Origin: an uncultured Aeromonadales bacterium
Lineage (GTDB): Bacteria; Pseudomonadota; Gammaproteobacteria; Enterobacterales; Succinivibrionaceae
Length of the DNA: 64,000 bases
NCBI GenBank assembly: GCA_902776275.1
Contig: CACYPI010000004.1
Span: forward strand, 1-64,000
Reading direction: 5' to 3'
Position 1 is the first letter of the stretch. Each line of letters opens with the position of its first letter. The position numbers and the translations under genes are program-made. Under the pieces are notes generated by a model. That model made no database searches. It saw nothing but the letters and a program-made list of their open reading frames with translations, and was not told the DNA's origin. Below are positions 36,126 to 44,757 of the stretch, in pieces.

Positions 36126-37133
36126 ATGCTGCTTAAATTCGTAAAATCCAGGGAATTCTTCCTGTTCATGTTCATCGTGGTGTTCTCGCTGGCCATCACC
36201 GTCGTGAACCCCAACTTCCTGACCGTGGAGAATTTCGCCGATCTGCTCAAGTCTTTCACGGTGCTGGGCATTTTCTCACTGGGCGTGCTGATAGTCCTGC
36301 TCTCCGGCGGATTCGACCTGTCGTTCACCGCCATCGCGCAGGTGGCGCAGTACGTAGTGGTCTACTTCTTCGTCGAGTACGAGGTGGACAACGTGTTCTT
36401 CGCCATCATCGCCACGATGGTGATAGGCGCGCTGCTCGGCCTGGTCAACGGCGTGATCATCTACTACTACCACATCACCGCCATCATCGTGACAATCGCC
36501 ACGAACAGCATCTACATCGGCTTCCTCTACGTGATCACCGAGGGCGAGCTGCTCTACGACATCCCCGAGAGCTTCTCCTTCCTCTCCGACACCAAGATTT
36601 TCCCGATGGTCAATGCCTCTGGCGCCGAGGTGGGCATCTGCGTGGGCACCGCGTTCTGGTTCCTGCTGTGCATCCTGGTGCACCTGTTCATCAAGCACAC
36701 CGTGCTTGGGCGCAGCATCGTGGCCATCGGCGGCAACCAGCTCTCGGCAAGCCGCGTTGGCTTCAACATCTGCCGCACCACGCTGTTCATCTACACTTTC
36801 GTGGGCGCGATGGCCGGCTTTGCCAGCCTCATCCAGTGCGCGGTCTTCCAGTCCGTGGTCCCCAACTCGATGGTCGGCCATGAGATGGAGGTCATCGCGG
36901 CGGTGGTGCTGGGCGGCGCGTCCGTCACCGGTGGCCGCGGCACGGTGCTCGGCACCTTCCTGGGCGTGCTGCTCTTTGCAGTGCTCAGCAACGGCCTGAC
37001 CTTGATGAAGATCTCGCCTTTCTTCTACCAGATATTCACCGGCATTGTGATCCTGCTGTCCGTCTCGGTGAACGCCCTGCAGGATCTGCACCGCAAGCAC
37101 TCCCAGGTCCGCGTGCAGGTCAAGGAGGACTGA
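36126..37133 (+). CDS. Sugar ABC transporter permease 1
   Basis: This 335-residue permease of the ribose/AI-2 family has motifs LLSGGFDLSFTAIAQVAQYV, GALLGLVNGVIIYYYHITAI, VAIGGNQLSASRVGFNICRT and IAAVVLGGASVTGGRGTVLG, with about nine hydrophobic helices. It is separated by two bases from the second permease. Both permeases are needed for a heterodimeric channel. Confidence 0.92.
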   Translation: MLLKFVKSREFFLFMFIVVFSLAITVVNPNFLTVENFADLLKSFTVLGIFSLGVLIVLLSGGFDLSFTAIAQVAQYVVVYFFVEYEVDNVFFAIIATMVIGALLGLVNGVIIYYYHITAIIVTIATNSIYIGFLYVITEGELLYDIPESFSFLSDTKIFPMVNASGAEVGICVGTAFWFLLCILVHLFIKHTVLGRSIVAIGGNQLSASRVGFNICRTTLFIYTFVGAMAGFASLIQCAVFQSVVPNSMVGHEMEVIAAVVLGGASVTGGRGTVLGTFLGVLLFAVLSNGLTLMKISPFFYQIFTGIVILLSVSVNALQDLHRKHSQVRVQVKED

Positions 37134-37135
37134 AA

Positions 37136-38155
37136 ATGAACGAACACGTCAAGCGCCGCAGCGTGCCGCGCATCATCTCGGAGAACTTCGTGATCCTCAT
37201 CCTGATGGTCGCGGTCTACCTGCTGATGTGGGCAATGGACGGCCACGACTTCGTGGCCATGAACAACCTCTCGTCGATGGCCTACCAGCTGCCGATCCTG
37301 GGGCTGCTCTCGCTGGGCATGATGATCGCCATGCTCTCAGGCGGCATCAACCTCTCGATCATCGCGACGGCCAACTTCAACGGCATCATGATCGCGGTGC
37401 TCATAAAGTCGATGGCGGGTGGCTCGATGCTCGACGCCTCGGGTGCGGTGGTGCTCCTTTGCATCATCGGGGCTTTCATCTGCTCAATGCTCGTGGGCGT
37501 CATCAACGGCCTCTTCATCTCGCTTTTGAAGATCCCGGACATCCTGGTCACGCTCGGCACGATGAGCATCGTGGGCGGCGTGAACGTCTGGCTCACCGAG
37601 GGCTACACGATCTCAGACTTCCCGCAGTCGGTGCTCGCCTTGGGCAACAGCACGATCCTCGGGATCCCCAGCGCTCTCATCATTTTCGTGATCGGCGCGG
37701 CGGTGGCGAGCTTCATCTTGAACCGCACGTCCTTCGGCCATGAGCTCTACATGATGGGGTCCAACCAGCAGGCGACGCGCTACTCGAACGTGAGCCTCGT
37801 GAAGGTGACGGTGCAGCAGTACATGCTCTCCTCGTTCTTCGCCGTGCTCTGCTCGCTCGTGATGATCGGCCAACTCAACTCGGTCAAGGCCGACTACGCC
37901 TCGTCCTACCTCCTAGTCTCGATCCTCGCCGGGTTCCTCGGCAACGTGAATCCGTTCGGCGGCTTCGGAAAGGTGGCGGGAACCGTCATCGCGGTCATCA
38001 TATTGCAGTTCATCTCCTCGGGCCTCAACCTGATGGGCGTGGACTCGTTCCTCATCACTGCGATGTGGGGCCTGATCATCATCGTGGTGGTAATCGTCAA
38101 GGGCGCCGTGCCCAAGATCAAGAAGGCGCGGCTTGAAAGGAAAAACAGCAATTAA
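37136..38155 (+). CDS. Sugar ABC transporter permease 2
   Basis: This is the second permease, 339 residues. Motifs are MLSGGINLSIIATANFNGIM, VGVINGLFISLLKIPDILVT, LGTMSIVGGVNVWLTEGYTI, MGSNQQATRYSNVSLVKVT and GFLGNVNPFGGFGKVAGTV. It ends 71 bases before dhaK; the gap contains a weak GGCAGG/CCTGCC stem. Confidence 0.92.
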   Translation: MNEHVKRRSVPRIISENFVILILMVAVYLLMWAMDGHDFVAMNNLSSMAYQLPILGLLSLGMMIAMLSGGINLSIIATANFNGIMIAVLIKSMAGGSMLDASGAVVLLCIIGAFICSMLVGVINGLFISLLKIPDILVTLGTMSIVGGVNVWLTEGYTISDFPQSVLALGNSTILGIPSALIIFVIGAAVASFILNRTSFGHELYMMGSNQQATRYSNVSLVKVTVQQYMLSSFFAVLCSLVMIGQLNSVKADYASSYLLVSILAGFLGNVNPFGGFGKVAGTVIAVIILQFISSGLNLMGVDSFLITAMWGLIIIVVVIVKGAVPKIKKARLERKNSN

Positions 38156-38226
38156 GCATTTAGAAGGCAGGCGCCCTGGACGGGCTCCTGCCAGGAATCA
38201 CAAGCAAATATGCCAAGGAGTCAATC

Positions 38227-39231
38227 ATGCAACGTTTGGTAAATGATCCCAAGAACTACGTGGACGAGATGCTCGAGGGCCTCTACGCCGCAGCGCCTGA
38301 CAAGGTGACCTTCGTCAACGGCGACAAGCGCTGCCTCGTCAGCAAGTACAAGAAGAAAGGCAAGGTGGGGCTGGCCACCGGCGGCGGCTCGGGCCACCTC
38401 CCGCTGTTCCTGGGCTACGTCGGCAAGGGAATGCTCGACGGCTGTTCGGTCGGCGGCGTCTTCCAGTCCCCGAGCCCCGACCAGATGATGAACGTCACCC
38501 GCGAGATCAACCAGGGCGCAGGCGTCCTGTACATCTACGGCAACTACGGCGGCGACATCATGAACTTCGACATGGCCAAGGACATGGCCGAGATGGAGGA
38601 CATCGAGGTGCGCCAGCTTGCAGCCGGCGACGACGTGCTCTCCGCCCCGAAGGACAACGCCGGCAAGCGTCGCGGCGTCGCGGGCATCTTCTACGTCTTC
38701 AAGATCGCAGGCGCGGCTGCCGAGTCGATGCTCTCGCTCGACGAGGTCGAGCGCCTTGCCAAGAAGGCTGCGGCCAACGTTCGCACTTGCGGCATGGCCC
38801 TTTCCCCTTGCATCATCCCGGAGAAGGGCAAGGCCAACTTCTCGCTGCCCGACGGCAAGATGGAGATCGGCATGGGCATCCACGGCGAGCCGGGCATCAA
38901 GCTTGAGGATCTCAAGCCCTGCGATGAGATCGTCGAGCAGATGGTCGAGCCGATCCTCGCCGACCTCCCTTACGTGAAGGGCGACGAGGTCTCCGTCCTG
39001 GTCAACGGCTTGGGCGCCACCCCGCGCGAGGAGCTCTACATCGTCTACCGCAAGGTCGACCAGATCCTCAAGGCCAAGGGCATCAAGATCTTCAACGTCT
39101 ATGTGGGCGAGTTCGCGACCTCCATGGATATGGCTGGCATGTCTATATCGCTGCTCAAGCTCGACGACGAGCTCAAGAAGTACCTGAAGATGCCGTTCGA
39201 GACCCCGTTCCTTTCGCAAAACCAGCTCTGA
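38227..39231 (+). CDS. dhaK: DhaK-type ketose kinase, substrate-binding subunit
   Basis: This 334-residue DhaK-family protein covalently holds a short ketose through a histidine. Visible are VKDPKNY-like VNDPKNYVDEMLEGL, LATGGGSGHLPLFLGYVGKG, YIYGNYGGDIMNFDMA (active-site aspartate) and MGIHGEPGIKLEDL (substrate histidine). It pairs with the DhaL protein encoded 12 bases downstream. No DhaM is present, so phosphate could come from ATP directly or from a DhaM encoded elsewhere. With an importer upstream and isomerases downstream, the substrate may be dihydroxyacetone or a four-carbon ketose such as erythrulose; this is inference. Confidence 0.9.
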   Translation: MQRLVNDPKNYVDEMLEGLYAAAPDKVTFVNGDKRCLVSKYKKKGKVGLATGGGSGHLPLFLGYVGKGMLDGCSVGGVFQSPSPDQMMNVTREINQGAGVLYIYGNYGGDIMNFDMAKDMAEMEDIEVRQLAAGDDVLSAPKDNAGKRRGVAGIFYVFKIAGAAAESMLSLDEVERLAKKAAANVRTCGMALSPCIIPEKGKANFSLPDGKMEIGMGIHGEPGIKLEDLKPCDEIVEQMVEPILADLPYVKGDEVSVLVNGLGATPREELYIVYRKVDQILKAKGIKIFNVYVGEFATSMDMAGMSISLLKLDDELKKYLKMPFETPFLSQNQL

Positions 39232-39243
39232 GAGGCGGCAAAA

Positions 39244-39873
39244 ATGGCATTTGACATTGAAAAGCTCCGCAAGTTCATCAAGGCCTGCTCGGACCTGATG
39301 GAAGAGAACAAGCAGTACCTCATCGACCTCGACTCGGCGCTGGGCGACGGCGATCTGGGCCTTACCATGACCGCAGGCTTCGCTGAGGCCTCCGACTTTG
39401 CAGGCAAGTCCTCCGAGACCGACATCGGCAAGCTCACCGCGCAGGCGGGCATGGCGATGTCGCGCAAGGTTCCCTCCACCATGGGCACCCTGGTTGCAAG
39501 CGGCTTCATGGGCGCCGGCAAGGCGGTGAAGGGCAAGACCGAGCTTTCAGATCAGGATCTCGCAGCCTTCATCAACGGCTTCACCGAGGGCGTCAAGCAC
39601 CGCGGCAAGGCCAATGAGGGCGACCGCACCATCGTCGATGCACTGGGCCCCGGGTCCAAGGCCTTCGCAGATGCGGTTGCAGCCGGCAAGGGCGCTGCCG
39701 AGGCCGCCAAGGAGGCCGACAAAGCCGCCGCAGCAGGCAGGGACGCCACCGTCAACATGAAGCCGAAGTTCGGCCGCGCCGTCTACTACGGCGATCAGGT
39801 GCTCGGCAAGGTTGACCAGGGCTCGGTGGTCGGCGCGCTCATCTTCAAGGCGCTCGACGCCACCCTCAACTGA
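39244..39873 (+). CDS. dhaL: DhaL-type kinase, nucleotide-binding subunit
   Basis: This is a 209-residue helical-barrel DhaL protein carrying ADP/ATP and magnesium. The metal-binding aspartates are in IDLDSALGDGDLGLTMTAGF; the histidine usual in GDGDHG is replaced by Leu. SRKVPSTMGTLVASGFMGAG and NEGDRTIVDALGPGSKAF match the conserved MGGTSG and GxKTMLDAL regions. It works with the adjacent DhaK. A strong terminator follows, separating it from the isomerase genes. Confidence 0.9.
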   Translation: MAFDIEKLRKFIKACSDLMEENKQYLIDLDSALGDGDLGLTMTAGFAEASDFAGKSSETDIGKLTAQAGMAMSRKVPSTMGTLVASGFMGAGKAVKGKTELSDQDLAAFINGFTEGVKHRGKANEGDRTIVDALGPGSKAFADAVAAGKGAAEAAKEADKAAAAGRDATVNMKPKFGRAVYYGDQVLGKVDQGSVVGALIFKALDATLN

Positions 39874-39894
39874 TGGCTTTTGATTAGTTCATGC

Positions 39895-39919
39895 GGCCGG
39901 CCTTGCGCCGGCCGTTTTT
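39895..39919 (+). terminator. Intrinsic terminator after dhaL
   Basis: GGCCGGC and GCCGGCC over a five-base loop are followed by GTTTTTG. Confidence 0.85.
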
Positions 39920-39962
39920 GGCTCAGGGCAGGGGATCCTGCCTGAAGCAAAAGGAAGTTTTG

Positions 39963-40544
39963 ATGGACAGCAGCAATTTCAAGGAACAGTTTCAGAACTT
40001 GAGCAAGACGGTGCTCGATGAGCACCGCAAGGTCTTCGAGAAGGAGGATCTCAAGGGCCTCATGGCCTTGACCCAGGCGGTAGCCAAAGCCAATAAGATC
40101 TTCGTGATGGGCGTGGGCCGCGAGGGGCTTGCCGCCAAGTCGTTCGCGATGAGGCTCATGCACCTTGGCAAGGACACCCACTTCATCTGGGAGGACACCT
40201 GCCCGGGGATGAGCAGGGGAGATCTCTTCATCGTGGTCAACGGCTGCGGCGAGATAAGCCACATCAACACGGTGACGCAGAACGCCAGAAAGACCGGCGC
40301 CACAATCTTCGTGATCACTGGCCAGCGGGATTCGACGGCCTCGAAGCTTGCTGACTCAGTGCTCTTCGTGCCGGCTGCCGTGTTCAAGGGCACCGACAGC
40401 GGATGCGTGCCTTCGAGCCAGCCCATGGGCAACCTCTTTGAGCAGCACCTCTTCATGCTCTCCGACATCGCGGTGATGCTCATGGAGAAGGAGCTCGGTG
40501 TCGACCCCAAGCAGATGGAGTCGCGCCACCGCAACATCGAATAG
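39963..40544 (+). CDS. SIS-domain isomerase, copy 1 (6-phospho-3-hexuloisomerase-like)
   Basis: This 193-residue SIS-domain protein of the HxlB/PHI type starts at the ATG at 39963 (AGGA upstream). The phosphosugar-binding fold is marked by IFVMGVGREGLAAKSFAMRL, GDLFIVVNGCGEISHI and TIFVITGQRDSTASKLAD. PHI enzymes interconvert phosphorylated ketoses and aldoses in the ribulose monophosphate pathway, but no hexulose-phosphate synthase is nearby. In this operon it may isomerise the phospho-ketose made by DhaK-DhaL. A closely similar copy follows. Confidence 0.85.
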   Translation: MDSSNFKEQFQNLSKTVLDEHRKVFEKEDLKGLMALTQAVAKANKIFVMGVGREGLAAKSFAMRLMHLGKDTHFIWEDTCPGMSRGDLFIVVNGCGEISHINTVTQNARKTGATIFVITGQRDSTASKLADSVLFVPAAVFKGTDSGCVPSSQPMGNLFEQHLFMLSDIAVMLMEKELGVDPKQMESRHRNIE

Positions 40545-40648
40545 CGCGCGGGGCAGGAGGGCGGGAGCAGGGCTTAAGGCTTCGCTCCTGCCTCTTGGCA
40601 TCGAGGCTACAGTGCTGTAGCGCGATCTTTTCACCCAGGGGAGTTTTG

Positions 40649-41230
40649 ATGGACAGCGGGGAGTTCAGGGAACAGTTCGAGGCCCTGTGCAGCATGGTGC
40701 TGAAAGAGCACCAGATGGTCTTTGTAAGGGAGGATCTCCATGGCCTCATGGCCTTGTCCGAGGCGGTCGCCAGGGCAAGGAGGGTCTTTGTCGCAGGCGT
40801 CGGGCGCGCCGGGCTTGCCGCCAAGTCGTTCGCGATGCGGCTTATGCACCTTGGCAAGGACACGCACTTCATCTGGGAGGACACCTGTCCGGGGATGGGG
40901 AAGGGCGATCTCTTCATCGTGGTGAACGGGCGCGGCGAGATCGGCCACCTAAACCAGGTGACTGAGAACGCCAGGAAGACCGGCGCGTTCATATTCCTCA
41001 TCACGGCGCAGCGCGGCTCGACGGCCTCGAGGCTTGCCGATGCGATGCTCTTCGTGCCGGCTGCGGTGTTCAAGGGCACCGACAGCGAGTGCGTACCCTC
41101 AGGGCAGCCGATGGGCAACCTCTTTGAGCAGCACCTCTTCATGCTCTCCGACATCGCGGTGATGCTCATGGAGAAGGAGCTCGGGGTCGATCCCCAAAAG
41201 ATGGAGTCGCGCCACCGCAACATCGAATAG
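40649..41230 (+). CDS. SIS-domain isomerase, copy 2 (tandem paralogue)
   Basis: The length is the same (193 residues) and roughly three quarters of residues match copy 1, with long identical blocks (GLAAKSFAMRLMHLGKDTHF and the C-terminal 20 residues) and changes concentrated in the first 45 residues and a few surface positions (GREG to GRAG, NGCG to NGRG). GGGGAG precedes the ATG. A tandem duplication that has since diverged is the simplest explanation. The pair may handle two stereoisomers, as paired isomerases do in tetritol pathways; that is inference. Confidence 0.85.
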   Translation: MDSGEFREQFEALCSMVLKEHQMVFVREDLHGLMALSEAVARARRVFVAGVGRAGLAAKSFAMRLMHLGKDTHFIWEDTCPGMGKGDLFIVVNGRGEIGHLNQVTENARKTGAFIFLITAQRGSTASRLADAMLFVPAAVFKGTDSECVPSGQPMGNLFEQHLFMLSDIAVMLMEKELGVDPQKMESRHRNIE

Positions 41231-41264
41231 GGCGGGCGCGGCATCGCGCTAAATGCAAAATGAA

Positions 41265-41323
41265 ACCGGCAGGGATTTGAAGGCTCCTGCCGGTTCTGCA
41301 TCAAGGCCGGCATTGCCGGCCTT
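41265..41323. terminator. Paired hairpins between convergent operons
   Basis: ACCGGCAGG with CCTGCCGGT (41265-41294) and AAGGCCGGC with GCCGGCCTT (41303-41323) lie between the plus-strand isomerase gene and the minus-strand aldolase gene. Each can stop transcription from one side; the T-tracts are short. Confidence 0.65.
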
Positions 41324-41333
41324 CGGTTCAAGC

Positions 41334-42221
41334 TCAGATGTAAGGAGAAATCTCCTTCCAGAGCTTGTCGGCCTCGCCCTTTTCCATCTCAAGCAGCGGG
41401 CGCCTCATCAGGGCGTTCTTCACTACGCCGCGGCGCCTTAAGACCTCCTTGAAGATGCCCATGTCAGCGCCGGCCTTCAAGATGTCGATGATCCTGTTGG
41501 CCTTGCGCTGCAGGTCGCGGGCCTTCAGCAGATCGCCGTCCTTGTAGGCCTTGTAGACTGCGGCGAAAGCCTCGGGCATCGGGCCCGCGCAGCCGGAGAC
41601 GCAGCCCTGGGCGCCGCTGACCAGCGCGGCGAGGAACAGCCTGTCCGGGCCTACGAGCACCGAGAACTTGCCGTCCTTGATGTTGATGTAGTTGAGGATC
41701 CTCACCATGTCGGGGTAGCTGTACTTGATGCCGACCACGTTCGGGCACTCCTCGGCGATCTTCGCGGCGAGCGCCGGGCTGATGTCGTTGGTCGAGCACT
41801 GCGGGATCGAGTAGAGGTAGAGGGGGAAGTCAGGGCCCACGGCATTGGCGATCGCCTTGTAGTACTCCATGAGCGCGCGGTCGCTCGCCCCGAAGAAGCT
41901 AGGGGTCACCGCGCCGATGCCGTCGGCGCCGGCGGCCTTGGCGTGCTTGGCGAGCTCGACCGCGTCGGCAGTCGTCATCGCGCCCACGTGAACGTAGACG
42001 ATGCAGCGGTGGGCCGCCTGCTTGATGACAGTCTCGGCCACGAGCTTGCGCTCTTCAACCGACAGCAGGTACATTTCCCCGGTGGTGCCCAGAGGGTAGA
42101 GGCAATTGGTGCCTTTCTCGATCTGGAAGTCGACCTGCCTCTTGAGGCTTTCGGTGTCGATGCTTCCGTCCTCGTTGAAGGGCGTGGTCATCGCATTGAT
42201 GACTCCGTACATCAGTTTCAT
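41334..42221 (-). CDS. DapA-family aldolase (2-keto-3-deoxy acid type)
   Basis: This is a 295-residue class I lyase. LYPLGTTGEMYLL is the pyruvate-binding loop, YLYSIPQCSTNDI carries the active-site tyrosine region (unusual Ser-Ile-Pro in place of Asn-Ile-Pro) and NVVGIKYSYPD contains the Schiff-base lysine. It is the last gene of a minus-strand operon with a TTT importer and a KDPG aldolase-VOC fusion, so it probably cleaves or forms a keto-deoxy sugar acid. AGGAG precedes the ATG. Confidence 0.87.
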   Translation of the reverse strand: MKLMYGVINAMTTPFNEDGSIDTESLKRQVDFQIEKGTNCLYPLGTTGEMYLLSVEERKLVAETVIKQAAHRCIVYVHVGAMTTADAVELAKHAKAAGADGIGAVTPSFFGASDRALMEYYKAIANAVGPDFPLYLYSIPQCSTNDISPALAAKIAEECPNVVGIKYSYPDMVRILNYINIKDGKFSVLVGPDRLFLAALVSGAQGCVSGCAGPMPEAFAAVYKAYKDGDLLKARDLQRKANRIIDILKAGADMGIFKEVLRRRGVVKNALMRRPLLEMEKGEADKLWKEISPYI

Positions 42222-42247
42222 CTCAAACTCCTTGGTTTAGTAGAAAT

Positions 42248-43213
42248 TCAGTCCTGCAGCAGGTGGATTGCAAAGCCTGCGACGGGGTTCTTCAAATAGG
42301 CGCAGATGATCCTGCCCTTGTCGTCGTGGGACACGGTGTCCTCGATGAACTCGTAGCCGCGGCGCTTTAGGTACCAGTAGGCGCGCCTGGCGTCGCGGGT
42401 TCCAACGGCGATGTGGCCGTTCTCATAGTAGAACGGGGCCTTCATCGCCTCGAACAGCCCGCCAGCCATGAAGCTCTTGCCGCAGTCGCGCAGCGGGGCC
42501 TTGAAGATGTCTGCGAATTCCTTCGTCTCCTTTTCCGCCTCATCGCAGCTCTTGGCGTTGACGCCGATGTGCACGATGTGGAAATTCAGGTAGGAGAGCA
42601 CGGTGTTCTCGGCATCCTCCCTGATCTTGTCGTAGCGGTCGTTGTAGATGTCGTCGTACTTGAGCATGTAGTCGCCGCCGGCGCACGCGACCTTCCAGAA
42701 CTGCAGGTACTCGAAGGCGTTCTCGCAGACGAGATCCCCGGTGGGCACGAAGCGGATGTCGGGGAACGGGCCGCCGATGAGCTCCATGGTCTTGACGCCG
42801 CCGTTCTGGATCGCCGGGAAGAACTTGATGACCTTGCAGCCGAGCTGCCTGGCCCTGCCGAAGTCGGTGGGGTTGGTGCAGCCGGGGATCATCGGCACGC
42901 CGAGCTCGGCAGCGGCCTTGACGACCTCAGGGTCAAGCCCCGGGGCCACCAGGAACTGGGCGCCGCACTTGACGGCGGTGCGTGCCTGATCGGAGGTCAG
43001 CACGGTTCCGGCGCCGCAGATGAATCCAGGGACCTCGGCGGTGATCCTCTTTATGCTCTCGGCAGAATCTGCAGAGCGGAACATCACCTCCATGGCGGGG
43101 ATCCCTGCCTCCTTGAGGGCGCGGGCCAGGGGGACGGCCCTTTCTGCCTTGTCGATGGTGATCACAGGCAGGATGCCTATGTTGTCAAGCTTTTCCAGTA
43201 CGTTTTCTGACAT
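42248..43213 (-). CDS. KDPG/KHG aldolase fused to a VOC (glyoxalase-like) domain
   Basis: This is a 321-residue two-domain protein. Residues 1 to about 200 are a 2-keto-3-deoxy-6-phosphogluconate aldolase: ILPVITIDKAERAVPLARAL, the catalytic glutamate in AMEVMFRSA, FICGAGTVLTSDQA, LVAPGLDPEVVKAA, and the Schiff-base lysine in GCKVIKFFPA followed by RFVPTGDL. Residues about 210-321 fit a vicinal-oxygen-chelate fold: FHIVHIGVNAKSCDEAEKET, GGLFEAMKAPFYYENGHIAV and a final strand AGFAIHLLQD. Ordinary KDPG aldolases are about 210 residues. The VOC part could be an extra isomerase or epimerase step or a substrate-binding module. Confidence 0.88.
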   Translation of the reverse strand: MSENVLEKLDNIGILPVITIDKAERAVPLARALKEAGIPAMEVMFRSADSAESIKRITAEVPGFICGAGTVLTSDQARTAVKCGAQFLVAPGLDPEVVKAAAELGVPMIPGCTNPTDFGRARQLGCKVIKFFPAIQNGGVKTMELIGGPFPDIRFVPTGDLVCENAFEYLQFWKVACAGGDYMLKYDDIYNDRYDKIREDAENTVLSYLNFHIVHIGVNAKSCDEAEKETKEFADIFKAPLRDCGKSFMAGGLFEAMKAPFYYENGHIAVGTRDARRAYWYLKRRGYEFIEDTVSHDDKGRIICAYLKNPVAGFAIHLLQD

Positions 43214-43232
43214 GGTTGTTCTCCAACAGCAT

Positions 43233-44744
43233 TCATTTCGCTTTAGTAATAAACCGCTTCTTGATGAGCGGGTAGAAAAGGGTGAGGACGATGAGGATCA
43301 GGAGCACCAGCGTCACCGGGCGCTCCACGAAGATCATGAGCGATCCTTGGGAGAGCACCAGCGCGCGCCTGAGGTTCGACTCAAGCATGCCGCCCAGGAG
43401 CAGTCCCAAGATGAACGGACCCGGTGCGTAGCCGCCGCGCTTGAAGAAGAACCCGGCGATGCCGGCAAGCCCCATGATGATCACGTCCGAGAAGGAGTTG
43501 TTCAGGGCGTAGGAGCCCACAGCGCAGAGCACGCACACCGCGACCCACACGGTCTCGGGGCGGGCGTTCAGGATCTTCGCCGAAGCCTTCGCGGTTATGA
43601 GTCCGAAGATCAAGATCGCGACGTTCGAGAGCAGCATGAGCTGCATGATCTGGACCACGAAGTCGGCGTTGTCGGTGAACATCTTCGGGCCAGGCTGCAT
43701 GCCGTACATCATGAGCGAGCCAATGAGGATCGCGGTCACCGCGTCGCCCGGGATGCCCAGGGTCAGCATGGTGGTGAGGGCGCCGCCCAGCACGCCGTTG
43801 TTTGCGGTGCAGGAGACGGCGAAGCCTTCGACCGAGCCTTTGCCGTACTCCTCGGGGTGCTTTGAGAGCTTCTTGGCCTGGCCCCAGCAGATGATCGAGG
43901 CGATGTCGCCGCCTGCCGCCGGGATCGCGCCGATGACCGCCGACTCCGCGCTGGCGATGGCGGCGGGCCTGACAAGCCCTAGAAGCTGCTTTAGAGAAGG
44001 GAGGATCCTGCCCAGGTTGCCAGCGGCGCTGGATGCCAGCTTGAGCTCCCTGGCCTCCACGGACTTCTTGTGCTCGTAGATCTGGTTTAGCACCTCGCCG
44101 ATGCCGAACATGCCGATCATCACGGGCAGGAAGCTAACGCCCGCGACTAGCGCGGTGGTGTCAAGCGTGAAGCGCTTGACGGCGAGCATCGGGTCCACGC
44201 CCACGGTGGAGAGCATGAGGCCGGCAAAGCCCATCGCCATGCCCTTGACGACGTTGTTGCCAGAGCAGGAGATCATCATGGTCAGGCCGAATAGCGCGAG
44301 CATGAAGTACTCGGTTGGGCCGAACTTCACGGTGAAGCTTGCGATCGGGAAGGCCAGGAAGATCAGGAAGAGCGTGGAGACCACGCCGCCTGCCACCGAG
44401 AAGATGCAGTTGATGCCAAGCGCCAGGCCGCCCTTGCCTTGGCGGAAGAGCTGGTAGCCATCGAAGGTCGAGGCGATGGACGCCGGGGTGCCCGGAGTAT
44501 TGATGATCACAGCAGAGATGCCGCCAGCGAAGATCGCGGAGTTCCACACGCCGATGAGCATGGCGAAGCCGCACGAGGGCTCGAACCAGAAAGTGATCGG
44601 GGTGAGGATGGCAATGGCCATGGTGGCCGAGAGCCCAGGCAGGGCTCCGATCACGATACCAATGACCACGCCGGCGAAGTTGAATATCAGGACCTCGGGG
44701 GTCATGATGCTCAGGAATCCTTGGATCCACAAAGACATGTCCAT
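43233..44744 (-). CDS. tctA: TTT transporter large permease (TctA)
   Basis: This is a 503-residue large subunit with VVIGIVIGALPGLSATMAIA, INTPGTPASIASTFDGYQLF, SAVIGAIPAAGGDIASIICW, NNGVLGGALTTMLTLGIPGD and AVTAILIGSLMMYGMQPGPK. It is encoded after tctB in a C-B-A ordered operon, the classical TTT order. A separate subfamily from the TctA at 17 kb is likely, since the motifs differ at many positions. Confidence 0.95.
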   Translation of the reverse strand: MDMSLWIQGFLSIMTPEVLIFNFAGVVIGIVIGALPGLSATMAIAILTPITFWFEPSCGFAMLIGVWNSAIFAGGISAVIINTPGTPASIASTFDGYQLFRQGKGGLALGINCIFSVAGGVVSTLFLIFLAFPIASFTVKFGPTEYFMLALFGLTMMISCSGNNVVKGMAMGFAGLMLSTVGVDPMLAVKRFTLDTTALVAGVSFLPVMIGMFGIGEVLNQIYEHKKSVEARELKLASSAAGNLGRILPSLKQLLGLVRPAAIASAESAVIGAIPAAGGDIASIICWGQAKKLSKHPEEYGKGSVEGFAVSCTANNGVLGGALTTMLTLGIPGDAVTAILIGSLMMYGMQPGPKMFTDNADFVVQIMQLMLLSNVAILIFGLITAKASAKILNARPETVWVAVCVLCAVGSYALNNSFSDVIIMGLAGIAGFFFKRGGYAPGPFILGLLLGGMLESNLRRALVLSQGSLMIFVERPVTLVLLILIVLTLFYPLIKKRFITKAK

Positions 44745-44757
44745 AGGCAGCCCCCGG

